Origin: Polaribacter sp. Hel_I_88
GTDB taxonomy: Bacteria > Bacteroidota > Bacteroidia > Flavobacteriales > Flavobacteriaceae
DNA length: 64,000 nucleotides
Direction of reading: 5' to 3'
Assembly (NCBI RefSeq): GCF_000687935.1
Contig: NZ_JHZZ01000001.1
Location: 744,001 to 808,000 of the forward strand
Shown here: positions 41,781 to 50,202 of the stretch, in pieces
How positions within the stretch are numbered: the stretch's first letter is position 1
How the letters are laid out: each line of letters begins with the position of its first letter
Translations under genes and position numbers: made by a program
Notes under the pieces: model-generated
Databases searched by the model: none
What the model saw: the letters and a program-made list of their open reading frames with translations, nothing else
Told to the model about the DNA's origin: nothing

Positions 41781-42635
41781 CTAGTAATTCCACATATCAA
41801 TTTCTCTGTTTCTGATGTCTTCTTTAATTTTATCAGCTTCTAAAAGTTGGAATAATGAATTACCTCGAACATAATCTTCGATAGCTCTGTTTCCATAAAT
41901 ATTTTCTTCTCTTACAATTACTGAACTAAATCTACGTGCATTTAACAAGTGATCATAAGAAATTGGATGAGATGCATTCATGGCATTAAATACTTTAGAT
42001 TCGTGTAAAGTTTCTCTTGCAGATGGAAAGAAAACCCAGAAAAGCTCATACAAACTTGCATCTTCTACTCCTTGAACTCCTAAAGTTTGCACATCTTTAC
42101 CCATTGGTGCTAACGCTAATAATCTGTATTTTAATTCGCCTTGACGTTTATCAAAATACCACATTCCTTTTAGCATGTAACCACCAATGTCTTCTGCTTG
42201 TAATCTATAGGTATCAGAATATCCATTTTCTGTACGAACATTTATCAAACGAGATTCGATTTCCTCTTTTGTAATTTTAGTTGTAAAAAAAGAATCTGAA
42301 TAGGCATCTTCAATACTTCCTTGTCTAATTCCTTTAACCAAAGTATCAAATAAAGACCTTCTATCTCCAGAAATATTTGTAGTATCTATTGGAAAATAAT
42401 AAGGTAAATTTATTTTCTGATTTAAATCTACAAACTCCCACACAACTTTAGACCACATTACATCTCTATCATCTACATAACCATAAGGAATTGGGCCATC
42501 ATTATCTGCCAACAGCTGTTGCTCGTTTTTCTGACCTATATCTTCAGCAGATTTTGCATTTAGAATGTTTGCTTGCGCATTTACTAAACCTGAAGTTAAA
42601 AGGGCGAAAAATACTATGAAACAATTTCTATACAT
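41781..42635 (-). CDS. gldN: Gliding motility / type IX secretion protein GldN
   Basis: GldN is a periplasmic component of the type IX secretion core and pairs with GldK in rings under the outer membrane. The 284-residue protein has a signal peptide ending LVNAQANIL and the family sequence DDRDVMWSKVVWEFVDLNQKINLPYYFP, then YRLQAEDIGGYMLKGMWYFDKRQGELKYRLLALAPMG and ELFWVFFPSARETLH. Start and length match GldN of F. johnsoniae in size. It is the last gene of gldKLMN, 16 bases after gldM. Confidence 0.96.
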   Translation of the reverse strand: MYRNCFIVFFALLTSGLVNAQANILNAKSAEDIGQKNEQQLLADNDGPIPYGYVDDRDVMWSKVVWEFVDLNQKINLPYYFPIDTTNISGDRRSLFDTLVKGIRQGSIEDAYSDSFFTTKITKEEIESRLINVRTENGYSDTYRLQAEDIGGYMLKGMWYFDKRQGELKYRLLALAPMGKDVQTLGVQGVEDASLYELFWVFFPSARETLHESKVFNAMNASHPISYDHLLNARRFSSVIVREENIYGNRAIEDYVRGNSLFQLLEADKIKEDIRNREIDMWNY

Positions 42636-42651
42636 ACTTTATTTTTTAATC

Positions 42652-44184
42652 CTAGTTTGTTAACTCTATCGTAACTGGTAATACTTTTTTAAGCGGCACT
42701 CCATTTGCTGTTGCTTGGATATCGTAAATATTAATTTGATCTCCTCTACCAGCTTTACTTAATGCTTTTTTAGCGGCTGCATTTAAAGTTGTACCATTTA
42801 CTATAATTGTTAATTCTCCAGGAACTTTAATTTTAAAACTTTGTACTCTAATAGTTAAATCAAATTCAAAATCTGGTAAACCTGCTGATATTGGTGAGTT
42901 TGCTAAACCAGAGGTTGGCATTCTTACCACTCCATATTGCTCACGAACTGAACCCATTGCTGCAGGAATATCTTTAACTCTAAATGTCGCTTTAGAGTTC
43001 ACAGTATTTCCACTACTTAATTTTGCGCTTACGTTTATGGTTGCAATATCTCCTGAGCCTGGTCTAATACTATATTTACCATTACTACCTGATAAACTTC
43101 CTCCAGAAGCTGAAACATTTAAATTATTATCTCCAACTCCAGGTAATGATACAGAAATAGGATTGTCTAATCCTCTATACACAACATTCATTTTATCTGC
43201 AGAAACTACAGCCGAACTTGGTTCTGCAATTACAGAATATTTACTTTCAAAAGTTACAGGAATTTTTTCACCATTTTCGGTAAAAAATATGGTTCCTTTT
43301 ATTTCTTTTTCGCCAACATTTCCTGCAGGCATGTCAATAACTACCTGACCATTTTTTACAGATTTTGTTGCGTCTGCTCCGTTTAAAGTAACTTTATCTG
43401 GCACTAAAGAAGCATCATATCTTCCCAAAACAACTTCTCCTTTTACACGTTCTCCAGCAAAATAAGCACTTTTATCTAAACGTACAATACCAGTATAATT
43501 GTTTAACGATAAAGCCTCTTCCATCTGCCCACCTAATAAAGCAGTCACAATATCGGATTCTGTATTTTTAATATCCGCTTGCATTTGCGTAAGATTTGTT
43601 AAAGAAGCCACTAAAGGGAAACCTTCATAACGTGCTTTTAACCATTCTACTTCAATACCTGTTTTACTATTGATAACTGGATCTGTAGAAAATCTATTTT
43701 TTATTGTTGATGAAAATTTACTATCCTCACCAACCACATCAATTAAATTAGATCTGTAATCATTAATTTTTTTTAAAAATTCTTGTCCTTCTTCAGTGTA
43801 TGTATCACCTGCAAAAAAGTAAGAGTTTAAAAACTCAGTTTTATCCATAGATTCATAAGCTGTTTTATCTTCTAAATCTGCTGTCATCTTGGTTTTTAAA
43901 TCGCCTAAATACGCATAAAAATCTGATGAATATTGTTTTATTTGTTTTGCTTGCTTATTTAACTCGCCAAATTTCGCAGCTTGTTCAGATGCTTTTACTG
44001 CTAAATTTGCATACGCTGCATTATTCTCTTCTGTTGTAGAGATGTTATTTGCCTCTAACTTTTCGTTCATAAAACCGAAAGCTGATAAAACTTCTTTATC
44101 CATTTGCATTGCTAACATTGCAATGAAAACAAGATACATTAAGTTAATCATTTTCTGCCTTGCTGAAACTTTTCCTCCTGCCAT
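42652..44184 (-). CDS. gldM: Gliding motility / type IX secretion motor protein GldM
   Basis: GldM spans the inner membrane once near its N-terminus (MINLMYLVFIAMLAMQM, about 11-27) and reaches through the periplasm to GldKN. With GldL it forms the proton-driven motor of type IX secretion and gliding. The 510-residue protein shows the expected helical first domain (30-220) and successive beta-domains (225-510), ending VLPVTIELTN. It overlaps nothing; 48 bases separate it from gldL. Confidence 0.97.
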   Translation of the reverse strand: MAGGKVSARQKMINLMYLVFIAMLAMQMDKEVLSAFGFMNEKLEANNISTTEENNAAYANLAVKASEQAAKFGELNKQAKQIKQYSSDFYAYLGDLKTKMTADLEDKTAYESMDKTEFLNSYFFAGDTYTEEGQEFLKKINDYRSNLIDVVGEDSKFSSTIKNRFSTDPVINSKTGIEVEWLKARYEGFPLVASLTNLTQMQADIKNTESDIVTALLGGQMEEALSLNNYTGIVRLDKSAYFAGERVKGEVVLGRYDASLVPDKVTLNGADATKSVKNGQVVIDMPAGNVGEKEIKGTIFFTENGEKIPVTFESKYSVIAEPSSAVVSADKMNVVYRGLDNPISVSLPGVGDNNLNVSASGGSLSGSNGKYSIRPGSGDIATINVSAKLSSGNTVNSKATFRVKDIPAAMGSVREQYGVVRMPTSGLANSPISAGLPDFEFDLTIRVQSFKIKVPGELTIIVNGTTLNAAAKKALSKAGRGDQINIYDIQATANGVPLKKVLPVTIELTN

Positions 44185-44232
44185 ATTTTCTAATTAGTTT
44201 TTTTAGTTTTTATTTTATAATTCAACTAATTA

Positions 44233-44874
44233 TTATTTGCTAGACATTGCAGAAAGCATGTTTCCATAAACTCCATTTAAAGAAGATAAGTTTTTTGCTA
44301 AAGAATCCATTTGATCTTTTAATCTTTCTGTATTTTCTACAACAGCAGAATTTAATTCTGTTTGCTTGGTCGTATTTTCTACTTGAACTTTATATAAATT
44401 GTTTAAAGACTCCATTTGCACTGCTGCCATAGAAACTTGCTCATTGTATTTATTGGTTGATGAAATAGATTCTGAAGCTGCTGATAAACCTTCTGCTGCT
44501 CCTTGAAAGTTTTTCATGCTTGCACCCAAACTAGCCATTAAATTAGAATCTATTTTTGCTTCTTGTAATAAATTATCTAATTTTTGAGACAACATACCTT
44601 CTGCACCAACTTTTTCTTTTTGCTCAACAATAATACCTTCTTCTCCTAATTCAGGATATACTTTAGACCAATCTAAGTCGTCTTCTACAGATTCAAATGC
44701 TGATAAAAAGAAAATAATTGCCTCTGCTATTAAACCAACTGCTAATACTGTAGAACCATTTAAAGGCCCAAAACTAATGTGGTTTAACTTAAATAATGCT
44801 CCTAAAATTACAATTGATGCTCCAACATTATAAGCGATGTTAAATAATTTCTTTTTAGTTTTTGACTGTGCCAT
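44233..44874 (-). CDS. gldL: Gliding motility / type IX secretion motor protein GldL
   Basis: GldL is the inner-membrane ring protein of the motor. The 213 residues have two membrane helices (about 10-28 and 36-60, NIAYNVGASIVILGALFKLNHI and a second with AEAIIFFLSAFE) with the glutamate that carries proton flow in the second helix, and then a cytoplasmic helical tail (about 65-213) rich in Gln, Ser and Leu. It sits between gldK (28 bases) and gldM (48 bases). Confidence 0.97.
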   Translation of the reverse strand: MAQSKTKKKLFNIAYNVGASIVILGALFKLNHISFGPLNGSTVLAVGLIAEAIIFFLSAFESVEDDLDWSKVYPELGEEGIIVEQKEKVGAEGMLSQKLDNLLQEAKIDSNLMASLGASMKNFQGAAEGLSAASESISSTNKYNEQVSMAAVQMESLNNLYKVQVENTTKQTELNSAVVENTERLKDQMDSLAKNLSSLNGVYGNMLSAMSSK

Positions 44875-44902
44875 TTTATTTTAAAATTTATTTTTTTAGT
44901 AT

Positions 44903-46264
44903 TTATTTGTTTGCTGTACCAATGTAATTCTGAACGGTTCTAAAACCTATATAACTTCTTGCAGTATCTGCATATTCGTAATCTCTAGAAGCTACTTCTA
45001 AATAATAAGAAACATCTTTCCAAGAACCTCCTCTAACTATTTTTCTTTTGTTTTTTCTATCTTCTACGTTTGGATTCATTGTAGAAGCCATGTAGTAAGA
45101 TGATAAATTATAGGCTGTATTTGTCCATTCAGATACGTTACCTGCCATATTATACAAACCATAATCGTTTGCATTAAAAGATTTAGCTTCCATGGTGTAT
45201 AAAGCACCATCTACAGAATAATTACCTCTAACAGGTTTAAAGTTTGCTAGGAAACAACCACGATCGCTTGTTGTTCCTCCAGAACCCCAAGGATATGTTG
45301 CGAATTCTAAACCACCTCTAGCTGCATATTCCCATTCAGCTTCAGTTGGCAATCTAAAATCTGGCACTTGTACAGATCCTTTTTTACCTCTTAAATAATC
45401 ATTTTTCTTTTTTGTTCTCCAGTTACAAAAAGCAGTTGCTTGTCCCCAAGTTACACCAACTACAGGATAATCTCCATAAGATTGATGATAAAAATAATCT
45501 TGGTGCATAGGATCGTTATAAGAATAGTTAAAATCTTTTACCCAAACTGTTGTATCAGGATAAATATTTAAAACTTCCGATTGTACAAAATCTTTTCTAC
45601 TACCCCCTTTTCTAGCAGCATTATCTCTATCAAACCAAGAATATTTGTAGTTTAAAGATTTCGTATTAAAAGTTCTAATTCCATCTACAGCTTCCTCTCT
45701 ACTAATAAAAAGAGAATCCATCACTTCTACATAATCTACATCAGGAAATTCTTCTTTTTTCCAAACAATATCTTCTTCCCAATTTAAAGGTTTAATGGTA
45801 TCAAATTGATAATAATTGTCATACATATATTTTTGATACGCATTAGAATCTGTAGTGTCCATAACTCTATAAGCGTAATTCTGTATTCCAGAAGTACGAT
45901 TATTACCTGTTGGATCATCTGTTGCTCCTAAAGCTGCAAATTCTGCTTGGTTTGCTAGTTTTGTTCTAACTATTGAGTCTCTAACCCAAAATACAAATTC
46001 TTTATATTCTTTATTTGTAATTTCGGTTTCGTCCATATAATAAGGTCTTACAGTAACTGTCTTAGTAGGAGCACTCATGGTTCCTAAAAGATCTTCATCT
46101 TGCTTACCCATTGTAAAAGAACCACCAGGAATTAAGGCCATTCCATAAGGTTTTTCTGAAAACCATTTTTTAGTATTCTTTACGCCCACTAATTCTCCTC
46201 TATCATTAGAACCACAACTGTAAAAAACGGTCATTAAAAGTGCAAATATTGCTGCTTTCTTCAT
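44903..46264 (-). CDS. gldK: Gliding motility lipoprotein GldK
   Basis: GldK is an outer-membrane lipoprotein that forms the periplasmic ring with GldN. The 453 residues start with a lipoprotein signal (LMTVFYSCGSN) and have a formylglycine-generating-enzyme-like fold: MALIPGGSFTMGKQDED, ITNKEYKEFVFWVRDS, FRLPTEAEWEYAARGGLE and KIVRGGSWKDVSYYLEVASRDY. It is the first gene of gldKLMN; the promoter must lie in the 106-base gap before it. Confidence 0.97.
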   Translation of the reverse strand: MKKAAIFALLMTVFYSCGSNDRGELVGVKNTKKWFSEKPYGMALIPGGSFTMGKQDEDLLGTMSAPTKTVTVRPYYMDETEITNKEYKEFVFWVRDSIVRTKLANQAEFAALGATDDPTGNNRTSGIQNYAYRVMDTTDSNAYQKYMYDNYYQFDTIKPLNWEEDIVWKKEEFPDVDYVEVMDSLFISREEAVDGIRTFNTKSLNYKYSWFDRDNAARKGGSRKDFVQSEVLNIYPDTTVWVKDFNYSYNDPMHQDYFYHQSYGDYPVVGVTWGQATAFCNWRTKKKNDYLRGKKGSVQVPDFRLPTEAEWEYAARGGLEFATYPWGSGGTTSDRGCFLANFKPVRGNYSVDGALYTMEAKSFNANDYGLYNMAGNVSEWTNTAYNLSSYYMASTMNPNVEDRKNKRKIVRGGSWKDVSYYLEVASRDYEYADTARSYIGFRTVQNYIGTANK

Positions 46265-46370
46265 ATTTTATTTTTGTCTTTACTAAAAGTTCGTAAACCT
46301 ATTATTTTTTTTGCTAAAATACAATGTTGAAACTACATTTTAACGTATTGTTTTTTAATATATTTTGTAA

Positions 46371-47534
46371 TTACATCATCTTTTTCATTGCTTTATACCA
46401 TCTTTCTGGTATAATCTGCTTTGTAGCTTCTGAGTAATCTTTGTATGTACATGGTATTAACGCATGTCTTTTGTATTTATTATCTGATAAAATATTAATC
46501 TCAATCCACCATCTGCCAGTTTTGTTGCTTTTATAAAAAACAAGTGGATCATCATCTTCCATTAAAACCGTAAATTTTTGATAATTTTCTTTGCCAGAAA
46601 AAGGGTAATCTTTTACTCTAAAATTAACACCTTCAATAAAATACCAAATCATTTGCGCAATTAAACTTGCTGTTTGATGATTGTTATCATATTTAGAATT
46701 ATACTCATAAATACCAAAAGAGGAAACTTTATCGCTAATACCTGCATATCTAGAAATTGCACAAATTTCTTCACCATAAAAACCATTTGGAGAGGCATTA
46801 TTATTAGCAGGAGCTTCACTTTGCCTTACTGCACCAATATCGATCGATACAATATCAGCATTTCTAAAAGCGGGTTCTATATTTTCTAATTCCTTAGCCA
46901 TTCCCAACCTACAAGTATCAAAAAATAAAGAGTCGAACAATTGGATTTCTCCTTGAGAGTTAAAATAGGTTTGATACCCAACATTGCTATAATTAAACAA
47001 ATTGTTCGGTTTTTGCATGATAATCTTACTCAAATAAGATTGTGAGGTTAATTCATCATCCAAACCTCCTAAATCAAAACGACTATCAACAGCAGTAATA
47101 TTTATGGTTTGTTCTAAAGAATCGTAAGCTCTGTAATTTACATAGGTTATGTCTTGCCCACCACCAATAATTACAGGAATAATATTCTTTTTTAAAAGTG
47201 ATGTGATAATATCTGCGACTGCAAAATAGGTGTCAGAAACTTCCTGACCTTTTAAAACGGTTCCTAAATCTGCAATTTCAGCATCCCATTTTCCAGGAAA
47301 AAGTTCGTATAATTTTCTTCGGATGAAATGCAAATCGTCTCCACAACCAAAATTATTTTCAGAATTCCTGTCTTCTTCTACTCCAAAAATTGCAATTTTC
47401 ACATCATTTAAATCAGGAAAACCATCTTGTTCAGTGTGTATTTTTATCCTATTCCCCAAACAATGAGGAGAATGCATTATTAGATGCGCTAACGCAGTTT
47501 CTTTAACAGGGGATAAAAAATCTTGATTCATCAA
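46371..47534 (-). CDS. Arginase/formimidoylglutamase-fold protein lacking metal ligands
   Basis: This 387-residue protein has the ureohydrolase fold but its metal-binding motifs are changed. GGDHS reads GGGQD (124-128), DAHxD reads VDSRFD (149-154), and SxDxDxxDP reads SIDIGAVRQSEAP (230-242). At least three of the usual Mn ligands are missing, so arginase-type hydrolysis is unlikely. In many Bacteroidota it is annotated as formimidoylglutamase and lies between gldK and topA, as here. A structural or regulatory role in the gliding or secretion region is possible, but only inferred from position. Confidence 0.85.
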   Translation of the reverse strand: MMNQDFLSPVKETALAHLIMHSPHCLGNRIKIHTEQDGFPDLNDVKIAIFGVEEDRNSENNFGCGDDLHFIRRKLYELFPGKWDAEIADLGTVLKGQEVSDTYFAVADIITSLLKKNIIPVIIGGGQDITYVNYRAYDSLEQTINITAVDSRFDLGGLDDELTSQSYLSKIIMQKPNNLFNYSNVGYQTYFNSQGEIQLFDSLFFDTCRLGMAKELENIEPAFRNADIVSIDIGAVRQSEAPANNNASPNGFYGEEICAISRYAGISDKVSSFGIYEYNSKYDNNHQTASLIAQMIWYFIEGVNFRVKDYPFSGKENYQKFTVLMEDDDPLVFYKSNKTGRWWIEINILSDNKYKRHALIPCTYKDYSEATKQIIPERWYKAMKKMM

Positions 47535-47565
47535 TTTTTAATTGGGTATGCAATATACCAAATGA

Positions 47566-50082
47566 TTATTTCTTTTTTGCAGTTTTTTTAGCTGGTGTTT
47601 TCTTTTTTGCTGCAGGTTTCTTTTTTGCCGCTTTTTTCTTCGGGGTTTTTGCCTCAATCATTTTAACAGCTTCTTCTTTCGATAAGTTTTCTATATCTGT
47701 AGTTTTTGGCAGCTCAATTTTAATTTTACCCTTTAAAACATTGAATCTTCCCCATCTTGCTTTTTCTACTCGAATACCAACATCTTCCCAATTATGAAGC
47801 ACCTTGTCTATTTCTTTTTGCTTTTTAACTTCAATTAATTCTACAATTTCATCATCAGAAAGATTATCGAAATCGTATTTTTTATTTACGTTGATAAACA
47901 TGCCATTCCATTTTATGAAAGGTCCAAAACGTCCAACACCTTTTTGTACAGGCAAATCTTCATAATGATAAATAGGAGCATCTGCTTTTTGTTTGGCAAC
48001 AATTAACTCTTCTGCTCTTGGCAAATCAACCTCCATTGGATTTTCACCTTTATCTAAAGAAACAAACATGCTTCCGAATTTTATATAAGGCCCAAAACGT
48101 CCATTAGAAACAATTACTTCTTCGCCTTCATAAGTTCCTAAAGTTTTTGGCAATAAAAACAACTCCAAGGCTTCTTCCATGGTAATTGTACCTAAATTCT
48201 GATCTTTATTTAAACTCGCGAATTCTTTTTCTTCATCTTCTGGTGCTCCAATTTGTGCAATAGGTCCAAATTTACCTAAACGCACCAAAACAGTTCTGCC
48301 TGACTCTGGATGTTTTCCTAAAATACGTTCACCACTTTCTCTGTCTGCATTTTCTTTTACATCTTCTACATTATCATGAAACTTGCCATAGAAACCTTTA
48401 ATCATTTCTATCCAATTTTCTTGACCTTCAGAAATATCATCAAAAGAATTTTCTACTTTGGCAGTAAAACCAAAATCTAAAATATTAGAGAAATTAGCGA
48501 CTAAAAAGTCGTTTACAATATTCCCAATATCTGTAGGGACTAATTTATTTTTATCTGAACCTGTTTTTTCTGTCAAAATTTCACTTTTTACAGAACCATC
48601 AGTTAAAATCATTTGTTCATATTCTCTTTCTACACCTTCATTCTGTCCTTTTTCTACATACCCTCTTCTTTGAACTGTAGAAATTGTTGGTGCATAAGTA
48701 GATGGTCTTCCAATACCTAATTCTTCTAATTGCTTTACCAAAGATGCTTCCGTAAAACGATAAGGTGGACTTGTAAAACGCTGTGTTGCGTTTATAAATG
48801 TATAGTCTAAAGCTTCACCAACTTGTAAGTTTGGTAACATTCCTGCTTGTTCTTCTTCATCATCATCTTTACCTTCTAAATATACTTTTAAGAAACCTTC
48901 AAACTTTATCATCTCTCCATTTGCAGTAAAGATTTTTGAGTTTTCAGTATTCTCGATTTTCATATTGGTACGTTCCAATAAAGCATCGCTCATTTGCGAA
49001 GCCAAGGTTCTTTTCCAAATTAAATCGTATAATCTATCTTGATCATATTCAACATTTACAGAATGCATTTTCATGTTGGTGGGTCTAATAGCTTCGTGAG
49101 CTTCTTGCGCTCCTTTTGCTTTCGACTTAAAAACACGTTGTTTGCTATATTCTTTTCCATAGGAAGCTGTAATTTCTTCTTCAGCTTCATTTCTAGCATC
49201 CACAGATAAATTTACGCTATCTGTTCTCATATAGGTAATCAAACCAGCTTCGTACAAACGTTGTGCAACTTGCATGGTTCTACCAACAGCAAAACCTAAT
49301 TTCCTAGATGCTTCTTGTTGTAATGTTGATGTTGTAAAAGGCGCAGCTGGCGACTTTTTTGCTGGTTTTTTGGTTAAATCAGCAATTGAAAAATCTGCTT
49401 TTGCGCACGATTTTAAAAAAGTTTCTGCAGCTTTTTTAGAATCGAAATTCTTTGGAATGGTAGCTTTAAAGGTTTTGCCTTCGTTGTTAGAAAATTCTGC
49501 AACTACTTTATAATGAGTTTCTGCAGTAAATTCTTGAATGCTTCTTTCTCTTTCCACAATTAAACGAACTGCTACAGATTGTACTCTACCTGCAGACAAA
49601 CCTCCTTTAACTTTTCGCCATAAAACTGGTGATAATTCGTACCCAACAAGCCTATCTAAAACTCTACGTGCTTGTTGCGCATTTACCATATTATAGTCAA
49701 TATCTCTAGGATTTTCGACTGCTTTTAAAATAGCTTTTTTGGTAATTTCATGAAAAACAATACGTTTTGTATTTTCATCTTTTAGCTCTAATTGCTCTTT
49801 TAAATGCCAAGCAATTGCCTCTCCTTCTCTATCCTCATCACTTGCCAACCAAACAGTGTCTGCTTTTTTTACTAAAGCTCTTAATTTCTTAACAACTGGT
49901 TTTTTATCATCTGAAACAATATATTTTGGGCTAAAATCACCATCAACATCTATTCCTAATTCTTTAGAAGGTAAGTCTGCTATATGCCCATAGCTGGATT
50001 CTACTTGAAAATCTTTTCCGAGAAATTTTTCTATGGTTTTTGCCTTTGCTGGCGACTCTACAATTACTAAATTCTTTGCCAT
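47566..50082 (-). CDS. topA: DNA topoisomerase I (TopA)
   Basis: TopA relaxes negative supercoils by a type IA mechanism. The 838-residue protein begins MAKNLVIVESPAKAKTIEKFLG (the TOPRIM start); nine further residues upstream in the open frame are not conserved. DEDREGEAIAWHL gives the TOPRIM acidic residues and GLITYMRTDSVNLS the catalytic Tyr. In place of zinc fingers there are repeated topo C-terminal domains (about 590-790, with GRFGPYIKFG, RFGPFIKWNGMF and RWGRFNVLKG) and a lysine/alanine tail (KKKAAKKKPAAKKKTP). Such tails bind DNA and are common in Bacteroidota TopA. Confidence 0.97.
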   Translation of the reverse strand: MAKNLVIVESPAKAKTIEKFLGKDFQVESSYGHIADLPSKELGIDVDGDFSPKYIVSDDKKPVVKKLRALVKKADTVWLASDEDREGEAIAWHLKEQLELKDENTKRIVFHEITKKAILKAVENPRDIDYNMVNAQQARRVLDRLVGYELSPVLWRKVKGGLSAGRVQSVAVRLIVERERSIQEFTAETHYKVVAEFSNNEGKTFKATIPKNFDSKKAAETFLKSCAKADFSIADLTKKPAKKSPAAPFTTSTLQQEASRKLGFAVGRTMQVAQRLYEAGLITYMRTDSVNLSVDARNEAEEEITASYGKEYSKQRVFKSKAKGAQEAHEAIRPTNMKMHSVNVEYDQDRLYDLIWKRTLASQMSDALLERTNMKIENTENSKIFTANGEMIKFEGFLKVYLEGKDDDEEEQAGMLPNLQVGEALDYTFINATQRFTSPPYRFTEASLVKQLEELGIGRPSTYAPTISTVQRRGYVEKGQNEGVEREYEQMILTDGSVKSEILTEKTGSDKNKLVPTDIGNIVNDFLVANFSNILDFGFTAKVENSFDDISEGQENWIEMIKGFYGKFHDNVEDVKENADRESGERILGKHPESGRTVLVRLGKFGPIAQIGAPEDEEKEFASLNKDQNLGTITMEEALELFLLPKTLGTYEGEEVIVSNGRFGPYIKFGSMFVSLDKGENPMEVDLPRAEELIVAKQKADAPIYHYEDLPVQKGVGRFGPFIKWNGMFINVNKKYDFDNLSDDEIVELIEVKKQKEIDKVLHNWEDVGIRVEKARWGRFNVLKGKIKIELPKTTDIENLSKEEAVKMIEAKTPKKKAAKKKPAAKKKTPAKKTAKKK

Positions 50083-50202
50083 ATATCTTTCGTTTGTCTT
50101 AAAAAACACAAATCAAACTGCATTTTTTGGACTGCAAAAGTATGTAGTTTTTTTTTATAATTTTTTTTTAAAGTGATTTTTACGTTAATTTTATGAGAAA
50201 AA

